This document shows, piece by piece, positions 23,909 to 33,403 of a stretch of DNA of 64,000 nt; the stretch's first letter is position 1, and every line of letters begins with the position of its first letter. Position numbers and translations under genes: made by a program. The notes beneath the pieces were generated by a model, which was not told where the DNA came from, searched no databases, and was given only the letters and a program-made list of their open reading frames with translations. Source of the stretch: a bacterium (GTDB lineage: Bacteria; Hydrothermota; UBA3072; JAPDKE01). The stretch is taken from the NCBI GenBank assembly GCA_029258725.1, contig JAPDKE010000009.1:1-64000 (forward strand), given 5' to 3'.

Positions 23909-25296
23909 AGGCTCATCGCATTATGGGGCATCAGTTCATATCCATTTCTAACAGCATGATATTCAAATGGAGAAAACAGAGGAATCGCAGGGAGGTCCTC
24001 AAGGATAACGTTCTGAGCCTCAAGGAGAATGGCGTTCCTCTCTTTTCTATCCATTACCCCAAAGACACTCTCAATAAGAGAATCGGCACGTGGATTGGAA
24101 TAGTAAAACAAATTTTCACCTCCCCATCCTTCCTCTCTGGTATGGAAGAGGGATGCAAGCGCATCTCCACCGTCCCCTGTCTCGTTAAGATACAGCACAA
24201 TGAAGGCATCAACCTCTCCCCCAAGAATTTTATGGAAAAACTCCTTGTTATCCCTGGGAAGTTCCAGTCTCACATCCATTCCTGCCCGTGCAAGCATCTC
24301 CTTTATCTCCTCCCCCATGCCCTTGAGGTCCTGGGTAATGAGCAGGGTAAACCCGACCCTCCTTCCCTTCAACAATCTCCTGGCAATGGATGGATTATAG
24401 GAAATAGCATGAACCTCAGGGGAATATCCCTCCGCATTTGGAGAAATGTATCCATCCACCACCTCCCCTCTTCCAAGAGCAAGCCTTTTCCGGTCGATTG
24501 CAAGTGCAGCTGCCTTTCTCACCCTGGGGTCATTAACAGGGTATCTTTTCAGATTGAATCCAAGAAGGAAAATGTGAGGGGGATTGAAATGAACAAGTTT
24601 TATTCCCTTTTTTCTTGCCTCCTCTACGTAACTGAATGGAAAGCGATACATGATATCACCAAGCCCTTCAACAAACCGTTTTGCCGCATAAGGTCTGCTT
24701 TCAAAGAAAATTATCCTTATTCTTTTCACATCCAGGGGCTCACGGTAAGCCTCAAACGCAGAGAGAATAAGGGTATCTCCCTTCATCTCCTCAATCCTAT
24801 AAGGTCCGGTCCCGGTAAGTGAATCCTCTGCAATAATAAACACGGTAGCAAGTTTATTGAGAAATGTAACACAGGGACGGTGGAGGTAAAATACGATGGT
24901 GTATGGGTCCTTTATCTCCATTCTCTTTATAGGAGAGATGTTGTCTATATAGGGAGACCCCTTCATGCCTCTTATCCTCTCCATGGTTGCCTTGACATCG
25001 TATGCTGTGAAGGGCTTTCCTGTATGGAAGTAAACATCCTCCCTCAGGTGAAATATCCAGGTGGTATCGTCTGGTGTCTCCCAGTACTCTGCAAGGCAGG
25101 GACCAATACGGAGTGAAGGGGTGTAAACAACAAGTGGTTCGTATATATTCTCAAGCAATGCACGAACCGATGCTATTTTCTGTGCATGCGGGTCCAGGGT
25201 GAGGGGTTTTGGTCTGAATACAATAACCACCTCCCTTTCCCCCATCCTGCAACCGGAAAAGAGCAGAAGAGAAAAGAGAACTATCCTCTTTACCAT
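23878..25296 (-). CDS. Peptide/oligopeptide-type solute-binding lipoprotein
   Basis: A 472-residue family 5 extracellular solute-binding protein: lipobox LLFSGC, then PKPLTLDPHAQKIASVRALL, LENIYEPLVVYTP, FHTGKPFTAYDVKATMERI, a TGTGPYRI turn, FNLKRYPVNDPRVRKAAALA and AIDRKRL, and a C-terminal AIPLFSPFEYHAVRNG. Most relatives are 500-600 residues, so this is a short member. No ABC permease or ATPase of the Dpp/Opp type is adjacent; the ABC pair in this operon is of the ABC-2 export type. It may use transporters encoded elsewhere, or act as a binding protein only. It overlaps trpS by 7 nt. Confidence 0.85.
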   Translation of the reverse strand: MVKRIVLFSLLLFSGCRMGEREVVIVFRPKPLTLDPHAQKIASVRALLENIYEPLVVYTPSLRIGPCLAEYWETPDDTTWIFHLREDVYFHTGKPFTAYDVKATMERIRGMKGSPYIDNISPIKRMEIKDPYTIVFYLHRPCVTFLNKLATVFIIAEDSLTGTGPYRIEEMKGDTLILSAFEAYREPLDVKRIRIIFFESRPYAAKRFVEGLGDIMYRFPFSYVEEARKKGIKLVHFNPPHIFLLGFNLKRYPVNDPRVRKAAALAIDRKRLALGRGEVVDGYISPNAEGYSPEVHAISYNPSIARRLLKGRRVGFTLLITQDLKGMGEEIKEMLARAGMDVRLELPRDNKEFFHKILGGEVDAFIVLYLNETGDGGDALASLFHTREEGWGGENLFYYSNPRADSLIESVFGVMDRKERNAILLEAQNVILEDLPAIPLFSPFEYHAVRNGYELMPHNAMSLWLKTLRRRR

Positions 25297-26258
25297 AATC
25301 TCATCGCCTCCCTTACCATCTCCATTGTCTCCCCTGCAACCACCCTTGCCCTCCGCGCCCCCTCCCTCAATATTCCCTCTATATCCTCACGCTCAAGCTC
25401 CCTTCTTTTTTCCCTGTAGGGCTCAAGCGCCTTTGCCATGAGTTCCGCACAGCGTTTTTTGCATGCAACACATCCAATATTTCCTCTCTTACATTCTTTT
25501 TCAAGCTCCGAAACCCCGGGATTGAAAATCTGGTGGTATGCAAATACCACACACCCTTCAGGATGTCCGGGGTCGTTTTTCTTTATCTTTTCAGGGTCGG
25601 TAAACGCCTGCATTACCTTCTTCTTTATCTCATCAGGCTCATCTGCAACAAATATTGCGTTTCCGTAACTTTTTGACATCTTCCTTCTGTCTATTCCGGG
25701 AACCTTTGGGAAGGAAGAAAAAATGGGTTCGGGTTCCGGAAATACCTTTCCATAAAGGTGGTTGAACCTCCTTGCAATCTCCCTTGTCAGTTCAAGATGG
25801 GCGCGCTGGTCCTCCCCTATGGGAACAACATCCGGACGATAGATGAGAATGTCCGCTGCCTGCAAAACCGGATACCCAAGCAATCCATACGAAACCTGTT
25901 CCTGGAGTTCCATATCACGGACCATTTCCTTCAGGGTTGGATTTCTCTCAAGCCTGGAAACCGTAACGAGCATGGAGAACAGCAGATGGAGTTCTGCATG
26001 TTCCTTAACCTCTGACTGGACAAAAAGAACTGATTTTTCAGGGTCTATCCCCACCGAAATCCAGTCTATCACTGTTTCCTTTATAAGACTTCTCAGGTTG
26101 CTCGTATCCTGATATGCAGTTGTGAGTGCGTGCCAGTCTGCAACCTCGTAGAAGCACCTATACTCTTCCTGGAGTTTCACCCAGTTTGATAGGGCTCCGT
26201 AGAGGTTTCCTATGTGTATCTTACCCGTTGGTCTCAGTCCGCTCAGCAGCCTCTTCAT
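25290..26258 (-). CDS. trpS: Tryptophanyl-tRNA synthetase with a predicted [4Fe-4S] site
   Basis: A 322-residue class I synthetase charging tRNA-Trp. SGLRPTGKIHIGNLYGALSN carries the HIGH-type motif and KMSKSYGNAI the KMSKS motif; GYPVLQAADILIYRPDVVPI and GEDQRAHLELTREIARRFN are typical. In the C-terminal third four cysteines are spaced C-x19-C-x6-C-x2-C (CKRGNIGCVAC). Thermotoga maritima TrpRS binds a [4Fe-4S] cluster through C-x22-C-x6-C-x2-C, so this enzyme probably does too. The start overlaps the flippase gene by 38 nt. There is no sign of a T-box leader, as expected inside an operon. Confidence 0.96.
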   Translation of the reverse strand: MKRLLSGLRPTGKIHIGNLYGALSNWVKLQEEYRCFYEVADWHALTTAYQDTSNLRSLIKETVIDWISVGIDPEKSVLFVQSEVKEHAELHLLFSMLVTVSRLERNPTLKEMVRDMELQEQVSYGLLGYPVLQAADILIYRPDVVPIGEDQRAHLELTREIARRFNHLYGKVFPEPEPIFSSFPKVPGIDRRKMSKSYGNAIFVADEPDEIKKKVMQAFTDPEKIKKNDPGHPEGCVVFAYHQIFNPGVSELEKECKRGNIGCVACKKRCAELMAKALEPYREKRRELEREDIEGILREGARRARVVAGETMEMVREAMRLW

Positions 26259-27492
26259 ACCTTATCATTTTACCCTTACGGATGAAATAAGTCAAGGAGG
26301 AAATCACAAAGTAAACAAACCCACCAGCAGCAAGTCCCCCTTCAGCCCTCCAGGGCATGGGAATGGGGGAGAGAAGGAAAAGAAGAAATGCTGCCGCACC
26401 GGAGGCTGAGGAAAGGATGAGCGGTCCATACAGGGATGATGCAAGAAAGAACCTGTTTACAAGCCTCCCCATTATGTAGAAGCTCATGAAGGAGGTTATC
26501 AGGACTATCTCATACCTTCCCACATCCCATCCATACATCACTTTTACTATTCTTTCTCCTGCTAAGTAAAATACAAAAATGTTGAGGATTATAATTGTGA
26601 GTGCAATTCCATAGGATTTAAAAACATATCTTTTTACCTTTTCCTTTTCCCCAAGTCTTTCTGCTGCTGAGAGGTTGGGAAGAAGTGCTGTGTAAAGGGC
26701 AATAAAGCCGGAGCGAAGGAAGTTCTGGAGGGAATAAACAACCCCAAATCTTCCCGCAAGGACGTTTCCCTCGCTTCCTCCCAGGATTTTTATAAAAACA
26801 GGTCCTCCCCTGAGGAGAAATATATCAAAAAGGTTTGCAAACATCATGAGCAACGCAGGAATCCAGATTTTCCTCTCCTCCCCCTCCCCTGGTAACCTTC
26901 CCCGTAGAAGGTATCCAAAAATTGCAAGGGTTATAATGGTTGAGAGAAAAAGGGAGAGTGCACATCCATCAACACCCATGGGATGGACAAAAATAAGAAA
27001 AAGCAGGAAGAACAAAAAATGATAGATGAGATTTCCGAACATGTGCATGTGAAACTCGCGCAGTCCTGAGTACACTGCAAGGGTTAAAAAAAGAAAGCAC
27101 ATTCCTGAAACTGATAAATAGTAAAGGATGAGAAGTGTAAGGTTGCCGTCAAAGAACCGGTTCAGGATAAACCGGAAAAGGATACCTGTGACAAGGAGAA
27201 CCACCCCGAGCCAGGAACCCAGAAACCTCACTGCATCCTTCACGAGTTTCTTCACATTCCCTCTCACCGCCTCCGTGGACGCAATCAGACTCCTCATTGT
27301 ATCGGCTATTCCGGATGTAAGACACACAACAGAGCCAAAAACAAGGGATAAAAACACCTGAAAAAGCCCGTATTCCCCTTTGGGGAGTATTCTTGCTGCA
27401 AACATGTGGAAAAGAAGAAGGAACAGCCCTCCCCCGAACTTTCCCGTGAGTGAAAGAGCCGTTCCCTTTATAACCCCCTGTTTCCTTTCCAC
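26221..27492 (-). CDS. Polysaccharide flippase-like membrane protein (MOP/Wzx superfamily)
   Basis: A 423-residue protein with about 12 membrane segments. The N-terminus (GTALSLTGKFGGGLFLLLFH, AARILPKGEYGLFQVFLSL) is the standard opening of Wzx/PST-type flippases, which move lipid-linked sugars across the inner membrane; FVIKILGGSEGNVLAGRFGV-like spacing in the middle also fits. It starts with GTG at 27492, chosen because GGAGGTGAG directly precedes it; the stop codon of the DUF2905 gene lies 1 nt upstream. No glycosyltransferase cluster surrounds it. The substrate is unknown. Confidence 0.85.
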   Translation of the reverse strand: MERKQGVIKGTALSLTGKFGGGLFLLLFHMFAARILPKGEYGLFQVFLSLVFGSVVCLTSGIADTMRSLIASTEAVRGNVKKLVKDAVRFLGSWLGVVLLVTGILFRFILNRFFDGNLTLLILYYLSVSGMCFLFLTLAVYSGLREFHMHMFGNLIYHFLFFLLFLIFVHPMGVDGCALSLFLSTIITLAIFGYLLRGRLPGEGEERKIWIPALLMMFANLFDIFLLRGGPVFIKILGGSEGNVLAGRFGVVYSLQNFLRSGFIALYTALLPNLSAAERLGEKEKVKRYVFKSYGIALTIIILNIFVFYLAGERIVKVMYGWDVGRYEIVLITSFMSFYIMGRLVNRFFLASSLYGPLILSSASGAAAFLLFLLSPIPMPWRAEGGLAAGGFVYFVISSLTYFIRKGKMIRYEEAAERTETNG

Positions 27493-27493
27493 C

Positions 27494-27709
27494 TCACCTC
27501 CTCATCACAAGATTGAGGATGAGGGTGAGAAGGATTGAAAGGAGGATGCATGTGGCAAGGGGGAAGTAAAATACAAAGTTTTCCCTCTCCACCCTTATAT
27601 CCCCCGGGAGTTTTCCCAGGTAGGGTATCCTTCCCGAAAAAACAAGGAAGAGACCAAGGATTATGAGGATGAAACCTGTGAGAATTAAAAGTTTTCCCAT
27701 TCCCTCCAT
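27494..27709 (-). CDS. DUF2905 family small membrane protein
   Basis: A 71-residue protein with two transmembrane helices around the family's conserved centre (SGRIPYLGKLPGDIRVEREN, FVFYFPLATCILLSILLTL). These match the DUF2905 pattern LGxLPGDixixxxnxxxyfPlxtsiLlS. The family's function is unknown. The ATG at 27709 has GGAGGGGAT in front and overlaps hutH by 25 nt; a later ATG at 27700 is possible but its spacing is worse. The overlap places it firmly in the ptsN operon. Confidence 0.9.
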   Translation of the reverse strand: MEGMGKLLILTGFILIILGLFLVFSGRIPYLGKLPGDIRVERENFVFYFPLATCILLSILLTLILNLVMRR

Positions 27710-29160
27710 ATCCCCTCCAGAAGTTCCTTCATCTTTTCTATATCCTTATAAATTTCCCTGTCACGTTCCATCACCGGGATTTCTTCCCTCACCATTTTTC
27801 TTATCTTCTCAACAAACCCTCCTGAGGTCCTGCCCGCAAGGTCAAGTGCCTGAAGCCCTGAGAGGAATTCAACAGCAAGCACAGTCCTTACATTCTCCAG
27901 GACCCTGAGCAGTGTCAGGCATCCTCCCATTCCCATGGAGACATGGTCCTCCTGACCCCCCGAGGTTGGAATTGTGTCAACCGAGCATGGATGTGAGAGG
28001 ATTTTGTTCTCTGAAACAAGGGCTGCTGCAAGAACATGGGGTATCATGAATCCCGAATTGAGCCCGCTTTCCTTCGCAAGAAAAGGTGAAAGGGAGGTGA
28101 AGGAAGGGTCCATGAGGATGTATATCCTTCTCTCCGATATGGAGGCAAGTTCAGAAAGAGCCATCCTCAGAATATCCGCAGTGAATGCCATGAGTTCGCC
28201 GTGGAAGTTACCTCCTGAAAGAACACCATCCTCAAAGACCAGTGGATTGTCGGTAACAGCATTTATCTCCTTCTCAACGTTTCTTTTTGCAAACTCCACA
28301 AGTTCCCTCACCGCCCCGTGAACCTGGGGTGCACACCTGAAGGAGTAAGGGTCCTGGACCCTTTTCCCCCTCTCAACCCCGCTCCCCTCAAGAACCCTTC
28401 TCACGTTCTCCGCCGTTCTCACCTGTCCCTCTATACCCTTGAGTTCCTGTATCCTGGGGTCAAACGCGGAAAGATTTCCTTCTATTGCATCAAGGGATAC
28501 CGAGAGTGCAACATCTGCAAGGTCGCATAGTTTAAGAGACTCATGAACCGCATATGAGTTTATTGCGGAAAGAAAGTGAGTCCCATTGAGGAGTGCAAGC
28601 CCCTCTTTTTCCTCAAGTGTAATGGGGGATAATCCTGCCTTTTCAAGTGCCTCTTTCCCGGGCATCCTTTTATTACCATAAAAAGCCTCGCCTCTCCCTA
28701 TGAGCACAAGGGTCATGTGCGCAGATGGGGCGAGGTCTCCTGATGCACCAACCGACCCCTTCTCGGGGACAACAGGAACAACACCACGGTTGAGCATCTC
28801 CTCAAGCAATTTGATAACTTCCCATCTTGTGCCACTGTATCCGAGGGAGAGTGCATGGAGCCTTATAAACATTGCCATTCTCACCAATTCAGGCGAAAGG
28901 GGATTTCCCGTTCCGGAGGCATGAGAGAGAACAAGGTTCTCCTGAAGTTCCTCAAGCTTATCTCCGGGTATTCGGGTTGATGCAAGTTTGCCAAACCCCG
29001 TGTTTATTCCGTACATTATCCTTCCCTCCTCCACCCACCGTGAGAGCCTTTCCCTTGTCCGCTCCACCCTCTCTCTTGCCCCGGGAGCCGCCTCAACCCT
29101 CTCACCCTTTCCCACCCTTATGCAGTCCTCAATTGATATTCTCTCTCCATACCTTACCAT
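27685..29160 (-). CDS. hutH: Histidine ammonia-lyase
   Basis: A 491-residue aromatic amino acid lyase turning histidine into urocanate and ammonia. YGINTGFGKLAS (50-61), KGSVGASGDLAPSAHMTL with the self-cyclising Ala-Ser-Gly (139-141) that forms the MIO cofactor, RVQDPYSFRCAPQVHGAVRE, GGNFHGE and HPCSVDTIPTSGGQEDHVSM are all intact, and length is close to the usual 500-510. No urocanase or other hut gene is nearby. It lies in an operon with glyA, opposite ornithine aminotransferase, which suggests amino acid breakdown as a carbon or nitrogen source. GGAGGTTCC precedes the ATG. Confidence 0.95.
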   Translation of the reverse strand: MVRYGERISIEDCIRVGKGERVEAAPGARERVERTRERLSRWVEEGRIMYGINTGFGKLASTRIPGDKLEELQENLVLSHASGTGNPLSPELVRMAMFIRLHALSLGYSGTRWEVIKLLEEMLNRGVVPVVPEKGSVGASGDLAPSAHMTLVLIGRGEAFYGNKRMPGKEALEKAGLSPITLEEKEGLALLNGTHFLSAINSYAVHESLKLCDLADVALSVSLDAIEGNLSAFDPRIQELKGIEGQVRTAENVRRVLEGSGVERGKRVQDPYSFRCAPQVHGAVRELVEFAKRNVEKEINAVTDNPLVFEDGVLSGGNFHGELMAFTADILRMALSELASISERRIYILMDPSFTSLSPFLAKESGLNSGFMIPHVLAAALVSENKILSHPCSVDTIPTSGGQEDHVSMGMGGCLTLLRVLENVRTVLAVEFLSGLQALDLAGRTSGGFVEKIRKMVREEIPVMERDREIYKDIEKMKELLEGIWREWENF

Positions 29161-29927
29161 GGAACCTCCGCCTTTACCTTTCTTTCCTTCCTGTCAATGA
29201 AAAACCTCACACCTTCAAGATAGGGTATCTCAACACCAAGTTCCCCCAGAGTTTTCGGCAGTCTCCCCTCCTTTTTTTCAAATTCCCTGAGGAGTGAGGT
29301 GAGTATCTTCTCTATCCCCTCAACACACTTTTCCCTCATGTACCTGTTCCGTGTTTTCTCATAAAGTGAACTCCAGACCTTTATTCCAACCTCCGGTCTT
29401 TTTTCCTTAACCATGCAGTAGGACGCAAGGACGGATGCATGGGGATAGGAATTGGGATATCTTGCAGTGAGGTAAAAGTATCTTGCTGCCTCGTGGTAGT
29501 TTTTTGTGTAGAGGTAATGAACAAATCCAAGAACAAACGGTATCTGCCAGAGTTCAGGATTTGCCCACATCCCCTTTTTCAGAAGACTTATTGCATTCTC
29601 CACTTCCCTGGCATCATGAGAGAGGAGGAAGGCACCGAAGGTGTATCCCGGGATGAAACGATGGTCTATGGTGGTTAAAACATCAAGGATATGGTAGAGA
29701 TATCTGAAATCCCTGTCTGAAAACCTGTGTTTTCCATAGTACTGGATGCATTTGAGCCAGACAAAATCCGCCCACAGGTTTTCATATCCCGAACTCACAA
29801 AAGATGCAAATTTTCTTCTGGGAAAGTAAAGCAGTTCCTCCTTTCCTTTCCCGGGGAGGTGCTCAAATGCCTCTTTCTCAATGAAGAAAAGCACAACACA
29901 CAGGAGAATAACCCAGAGCCACCTCAT
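29154..29927 (-). CDS. Membrane-anchored TPR-like protein of unknown function
   Basis: A 257-residue protein with one N-terminal membrane helix (LWVILLCVVLFFIEKEAFEH), then a motif seen in related TPR-type proteins (FVSSGYENLWADFVWLKCIQ, YYGKHRFSDRDFRYLYHILD) and helical repeats (GYTFGAFLLSHDAREVENAI, YHEAARYFYLTARYPNSYPH). It overlaps the ABC permease by 4 nt (ATGA) and hutH by 7 nt, so it is translated along with the transporter and may be an accessory subunit of it. No named family is recognised. Confidence 0.65.
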   Translation of the reverse strand: MRWLWVILLCVVLFFIEKEAFEHLPGKGKEELLYFPRRKFASFVSSGYENLWADFVWLKCIQYYGKHRFSDRDFRYLYHILDVLTTIDHRFIPGYTFGAFLLSHDAREVENAISLLKKGMWANPELWQIPFVLGFVHYLYTKNYHEAARYFYLTARYPNSYPHASVLASYCMVKEKRPEVGIKVWSSLYEKTRNRYMREKCVEGIEKILTSLLREFEKKEGRLPKTLGELGVEIPYLEGVRFFIDRKERKVKAEVPW

Positions 29928-30691
29928 GGGAATTCCCTCCTCTCAAAGAATGCAATGGAAATGAGTAAAAGGACGGTGGAGTAGAGAAGGGAGTAAGAAA
30001 AGGCAAGGGGGTAGAGAAGAGGGTCTGTGGGTATCCTGTAAACGAGTTCTCCTTTAATGTTGAAGATGGAAAAATTCGGGAGAACATAGTAAAGCACGTT
30101 CATGAGGATTTTGAAGGATGGGATTTTTAAAAATTCTCCAAACTCTTTCAGGAAGGCTGTGGCATGCCCTATGAAGTAGAAAAATAAGGTGAAGAATCCG
30201 CTTGAGATTGGTGTTGTGAAACTTGAGAAGAACATTGCAACCGCAATAACCAGGCACGCCTCAAAGAAGAAAAAGTAAAATGCCTTCCATATCTCAGTTA
30301 CCGGAAAGAGGGTATAGAGTTTGAGGAAGATGGAGAAGAAAACGAAAAGCAAAAACTGTAAAAATCCAACCAGCATAACCTGGCTTGTGTATTTTCCCAG
30401 GATGAATTCCCATCTCTTGACAGGTTTTGTAAGAACAAGATAAATGGACTTTCTTTCTATCTCCTCAAAAACAATTCTTGTCCCTATGAAGACAACCACA
30501 AGGATGCTGATTATCTCAATGAAGGCAAGCCCAAAATCGCATATTATCTTCCCCCCCTCCCCTGCACCGATGGGGATGAATATCCTGCTTGCAGCAAGGA
30601 GGAAAAATCCAAAAACTCCCAGGACCAGCAGGACCTTATCCCTTACGGATTCAAGCCATGTGTTAAATGCTATTGCCCATATTCTTTTCAT
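29924..30691 (-). CDS. ABC-2 type transporter permease
   Basis: A 255-residue protein with six predicted membrane helices in the ABC-2 layout. The tell-tale stretch VFIGTRIVFEEIERKSIYLV then LTKPVKRWEFILGKYTSQ, between helices 2 and 3, is typical (E-IE-KTI--LL-KPI-R--F--GK). It pairs with the ATPase upstream, with which it overlaps by 29 nt. ABC-2 systems generally export drugs, lipids or polysaccharides, or act on proteins at the membrane; the substrate is unknown. The TPR-like gene follows directly. Confidence 0.88.
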   Translation of the reverse strand: MKRIWAIAFNTWLESVRDKVLLVLGVFGFFLLAASRIFIPIGAGEGGKIICDFGLAFIEIISILVVVFIGTRIVFEEIERKSIYLVLTKPVKRWEFILGKYTSQVMLVGFLQFLLFVFFSIFLKLYTLFPVTEIWKAFYFFFFEACLVIAVAMFFSSFTTPISSGFFTLFFYFIGHATAFLKEFGEFLKIPSFKILMNVLYYVLPNFSIFNIKGELVYRIPTDPLLYPLAFSYSLLYSTVLLLISIAFFERREFP

Positions 30692-31583
30692 CTTTCACCT
30701 TCTCCATGAAGTATTCCTCAAGTGTAAGGGTATGGGGAACAACGCTTTCTATCTCTCCTCCCCTCTCCATTACAAGTTTCAGTACCCTGTTTTTTTCCTC
30801 CTTCTTTCTCACACTCACATACACGACCTCTCCCCTCTCTATAACTCTCATCACCTCAAGGTTATCAAACACCGATGGCTTAACCCCCCTTATCCCTATC
30901 TCGTAGTACCTTATCTCCCGCTCCATTATGTGGTCCAGTTCTCCCTCCCCGAGCATTCTTCCCCCAACTATTATTCCAACCCTGTCGCACACAACCTCAA
31001 CATCGGGAAGGATATGAGAGGAGAAAAGAATGGTCTTTCCCCTTTCCTTAAGGGAAAGTATTATGTCCTTTATCTCCTTTCTCCCAACAGGGTCAAGTCC
31101 TGAAAGGGGTTCGTCCAGGATTATGAGTTCAGGGTCGTGGAGGATTGCCTGTGCAAATCCAAGGCGCTGTATCATTCCCTTTGAGTATTTCCCCACCTTT
31201 CTGTCCCCTGCATCCCGCAGTCCAACCCTGTCTATGAGTTCCTCTATGTGTCTTTTATCGGTTATCCCGTAAAGTCTTCCAAAGAAGGAGAGGAGTTCAA
31301 ATCCTGTGAGATGACGGTAGAGGAAGGGATTTTCGGGAAGGAATCCTATATTTTTCATAAGATAAGGGGAGGGAGGATTATTCAAAACCCTCACCTCCCC
31401 TTTATCCGCTCTCAAAAGCCCTGTTATTATCTTGAGGCAGGTTGTCTTTCCTGCACCGTTTGGTCCCAAAAGACCGTATATCTCTCCTTTTTTAACCGAA
31501 AACGAAAGCCCACGGAGTGCAGGTACTTTTCTCCTGAGAAAGGGAGAACGATAGGTCTTGTATAGTTCCCGGACCTCTATCAT
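30663..31583 (-). CDS. ABC transporter ATP-binding protein
   Basis: A 306-residue ABC ATPase: Walker A GLLGPNGAGKTTCLKI, Q-loop region NIGFLPENPFLYRHLTG, signature KYSKGMIQRLGFAQAILHDP, Walker B ELIILDEPLSGLDP, H-loop ILFSSHIL. Residues beyond about 220 form the extra C-terminal regulatory domain usual in ABC-2 exporters of the NatA/CcmA type. It shares a single base with glyA (TGATG) and overlaps the permease by 29 nt. Its partner permease is the next gene. Confidence 0.95.
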   Translation of the reverse strand: MIEVRELYKTYRSPFLRRKVPALRGLSFSVKKGEIYGLLGPNGAGKTTCLKIITGLLRADKGEVRVLNNPPSPYLMKNIGFLPENPFLYRHLTGFELLSFFGRLYGITDKRHIEELIDRVGLRDAGDRKVGKYSKGMIQRLGFAQAILHDPELIILDEPLSGLDPVGRKEIKDIILSLKERGKTILFSSHILPDVEVVCDRVGIIVGGRMLGEGELDHIMEREIRYYEIGIRGVKPSVFDNLEVMRVIERGEVVYVSVRKKEEKNRVLKLVMERGGEIESVVPHTLTLEEYFMEKVKDEKNMGNSI

Positions 31584-32854
31584 CAGAGACCGAGACCCTT
31601 ACGGAGCTCTTCCCTTATCCCGGGATAGAGAGGAAATGCATCGGTGAGTTCCTTGACCTCTCCCTTCACCTCCTCAATCACATGCTCGTCGTCAGGATGG
31701 GTGAGAACCTTATCAATCAATCTTGCTATCTTTTTCATTTCCTCCTCGCGCATTCCTCTCGTTGTCACTGCGGGTGTTCCTATTCTTATCCCGGATGCAA
31801 CAAAGGGCTTTTCCGTATCAAATGGGATTGTATTCTTATTCACGGTTATTCCTGCCTTATCCAGCAATTTCTCTGCCTGTTTTCCTGTAAGTCCCTTTGA
31901 TTTCACATCTATAAGAAGAAGATGGGTATCGGTTCCTCCTGCAACCAGCCTCCATCCAAGGCGCTTGAACTCCTCCTCAAATGCCTTTGCGTTTTTCACA
32001 ATCTGGCGCTGATATTCCCTGAATTCCTCTGTCATCGCCTCCTTGAATGCAACCGCCTTTGCAGCGATTATGTGCATGTGGGGTCCACCCTGGAGTCCGG
32101 GGAAGACCGCCTTGTCTATTGCCTGCGCATGCTCCTCCTTGCACAGGATTATTGCACCTCTCGGTCCACGGAGGGTCTTGTGGGTTGTGGTTGTCACTGC
32201 ATCTGCAATCGGAACGGGATTTGGATGCAATCCTGCAACAACAAGCCCTGCTATGTGGGCTATGTCTGCAACGAAATATGCTCCAATGTCATCGCATATC
32301 TCCCTGAACTTCTCCCAGTGGAGGGTTCTCGGATATGCGGATGCACCGGTCATTATGAGTTTTGGCTTCTCCTCCTTCGCCATCTTCCAGAGGGTATCAA
32401 AGTTTATCTGCTCTGTCTCACGGTCAACCGTGTACTGGACAGCCCTGAACCACTTTCCGGTAATGCTCACCTTGTGTCCATGGGAGAGATGTCCTCCGTG
32501 GGAGAGAGAAAGTCCAAAGAATGTATCCCCTGTCTCAAGGAAGGCTGCATAAACTGCAAGGTTTGCCGGGACCCCGGAGAGGGGCTGGACGTTTGCGTGT
32601 TCTGCGTTGAAGAGTTTCTTTGCCCTTTCTATTGCAAGTTTCTCGGCAACGTCAACCCACTCACATCCTCCGTAGTATCTCTTTCCGGGGTACCCCTCTG
32701 CATATTTGTTGGTCATGACAGAACCCATTGCCTCCATTACTGCGCGTGAAACAAAGTTTTCGGAGGCTATGAGTTCTATTTTTGAGTGCTGGCGCTCCGC
32801 CTCCCGGTAAATTGCCTCTGCTATTTCCCTGTCGGTTTGTATGAGGTGCTTCAT
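31583..32854 (-). CDS. glyA: Serine hydroxymethyltransferase
   Basis: A 423-residue PLP enzyme interconverting serine and glycine with one-carbon transfer to tetrahydrofolate. [55 protein letters not shown], the PLP lysine segment [17 protein letters not shown], and [15 protein letters not shown] are conserved. Length is standard. It overlaps ptsN by 4 nt (ATGA) with GGAGG upstream. Together with folK and panC elsewhere in the window it belongs to cofactor and one-carbon metabolism; cotranscription with hutH suggests amino acid turnover. Confidence 0.97.
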   Translation of the reverse strand: MKHLIQTDREIAEAIYREAERQHSKIELIASENFVSRAVMEAMGSVMTNKYAEGYPGKRYYGGCEWVDVAEKLAIERAKKLFNAEHANVQPLSGVPANLAVYAAFLETGDTFFGLSLSHGGHLSHGHKVSITGKWFRAVQYTVDRETEQINFDTLWKMAKEEKPKLIMTGASAYPRTLHWEKFREICDDIGAYFVADIAHIAGLVVAGLHPNPVPIADAVTTTTHKTLRGPRGAIILCKEEHAQAIDKAVFPGLQGGPHMHIIAAKAVAFKEAMTEEFREYQRQIVKNAKAFEEEFKRLGWRLVAGGTDTHLLLIDVKSKGLTGKQAEKLLDKAGITVNKNTIPFDTEKPFVASGIRIGTPAVTTRGMREEEMKKIARLIDKVLTHPDDEHVIEEVKGEVKELTDAFPLYPGIREELRKGLGL

Positions 32855-33375
32855 TTCTCCTCCTTTCTGTGTATTACCCTTCCCTTCCGGGTTTTTACCC
32901 TCACCTCCTCCGGGTATTTTTCATCAAATGCAACTATTGCACGGATTATCTCCTTTTCACTTTTTGCCTGCATTATCATATTCCGGTAGTGCCTGCTCCT
33001 GAGAAGCCTTGCAACCTTTGCTATGGTCTGGAGGTATTCTTTCTTTATTCCCTTTGGGGCGGCAATCATTATAACCAGGTGAACGGGCTTTCCATCCATT
33101 GAGTCACATTCCTCAATTCCAGGGGTTGAGCGTCCCAGTGCTATTGCAATTTTCTCAACGGTCTCGCTCCTTGCATGGGGAATTGCTATTCCATCTCCTA
33201 TTGCTGTGGATTCTATACTCTCCCTTTCCTTTATCTTTTTCAGGAATTCTCCCTCATCCTTAACAACGCCATCCTCTTTGAGGACGTGGACCAGTTCCGA
33301 AAGAACCTCCTCTTTCGTCTTCCCTTTCACTTCCGGAATGACTCTCCGCTCGTTTATGAGGTTACTCAAAAGCAT
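32851..33375 (-). CDS. ptsN: PTS EIIA (PtsN-like) domain protein
   Basis: A 174-residue protein with a fructose/nitrogen-type EIIA domain: [38 protein letters not shown], then [18 protein letters not shown] with the phosphorylatable His, and [21 protein letters not shown] short basic C-terminal tail (about 25 residues) extends beyond the domain. The ATG at 33375 is set by a perfect AAGGAGGT; an earlier start at 33432 would lie inside the promoter. PtsN proteins are mostly regulators. No sugar EII genes are in view, so a regulatory role is likelier. It leads the eleven-gene operon and faces ppdK, which makes phosphoenolpyruvate. Confidence 0.88.
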   Translation of the reverse strand: MLLSNLINERRVIPEVKGKTKEEVLSELVHVLKEDGVVKDEGEFLKKIKERESIESTAIGDGIAIPHARSETVEKIAIALGRSTPGIEECDSMDGKPVHLVIMIAAPKGIKKEYLQTIAKVARLLRSRHYRNMIMQAKSEKEIIRAIVAFDEKYPEEVRVKTRKGRVIHRKEEK

Positions 33376-33403
33376 ATGGACCTCCTTACTTTTTGTTTTG
33401 TAA

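Noticed and set aside
29924-31583. ABC ATPase/permease pair considered as the transporter of the nearby solute-binding lipoprotein
   Set aside because: The permease is of the ABC-2 export type, which does not work with family 5 binding proteins.
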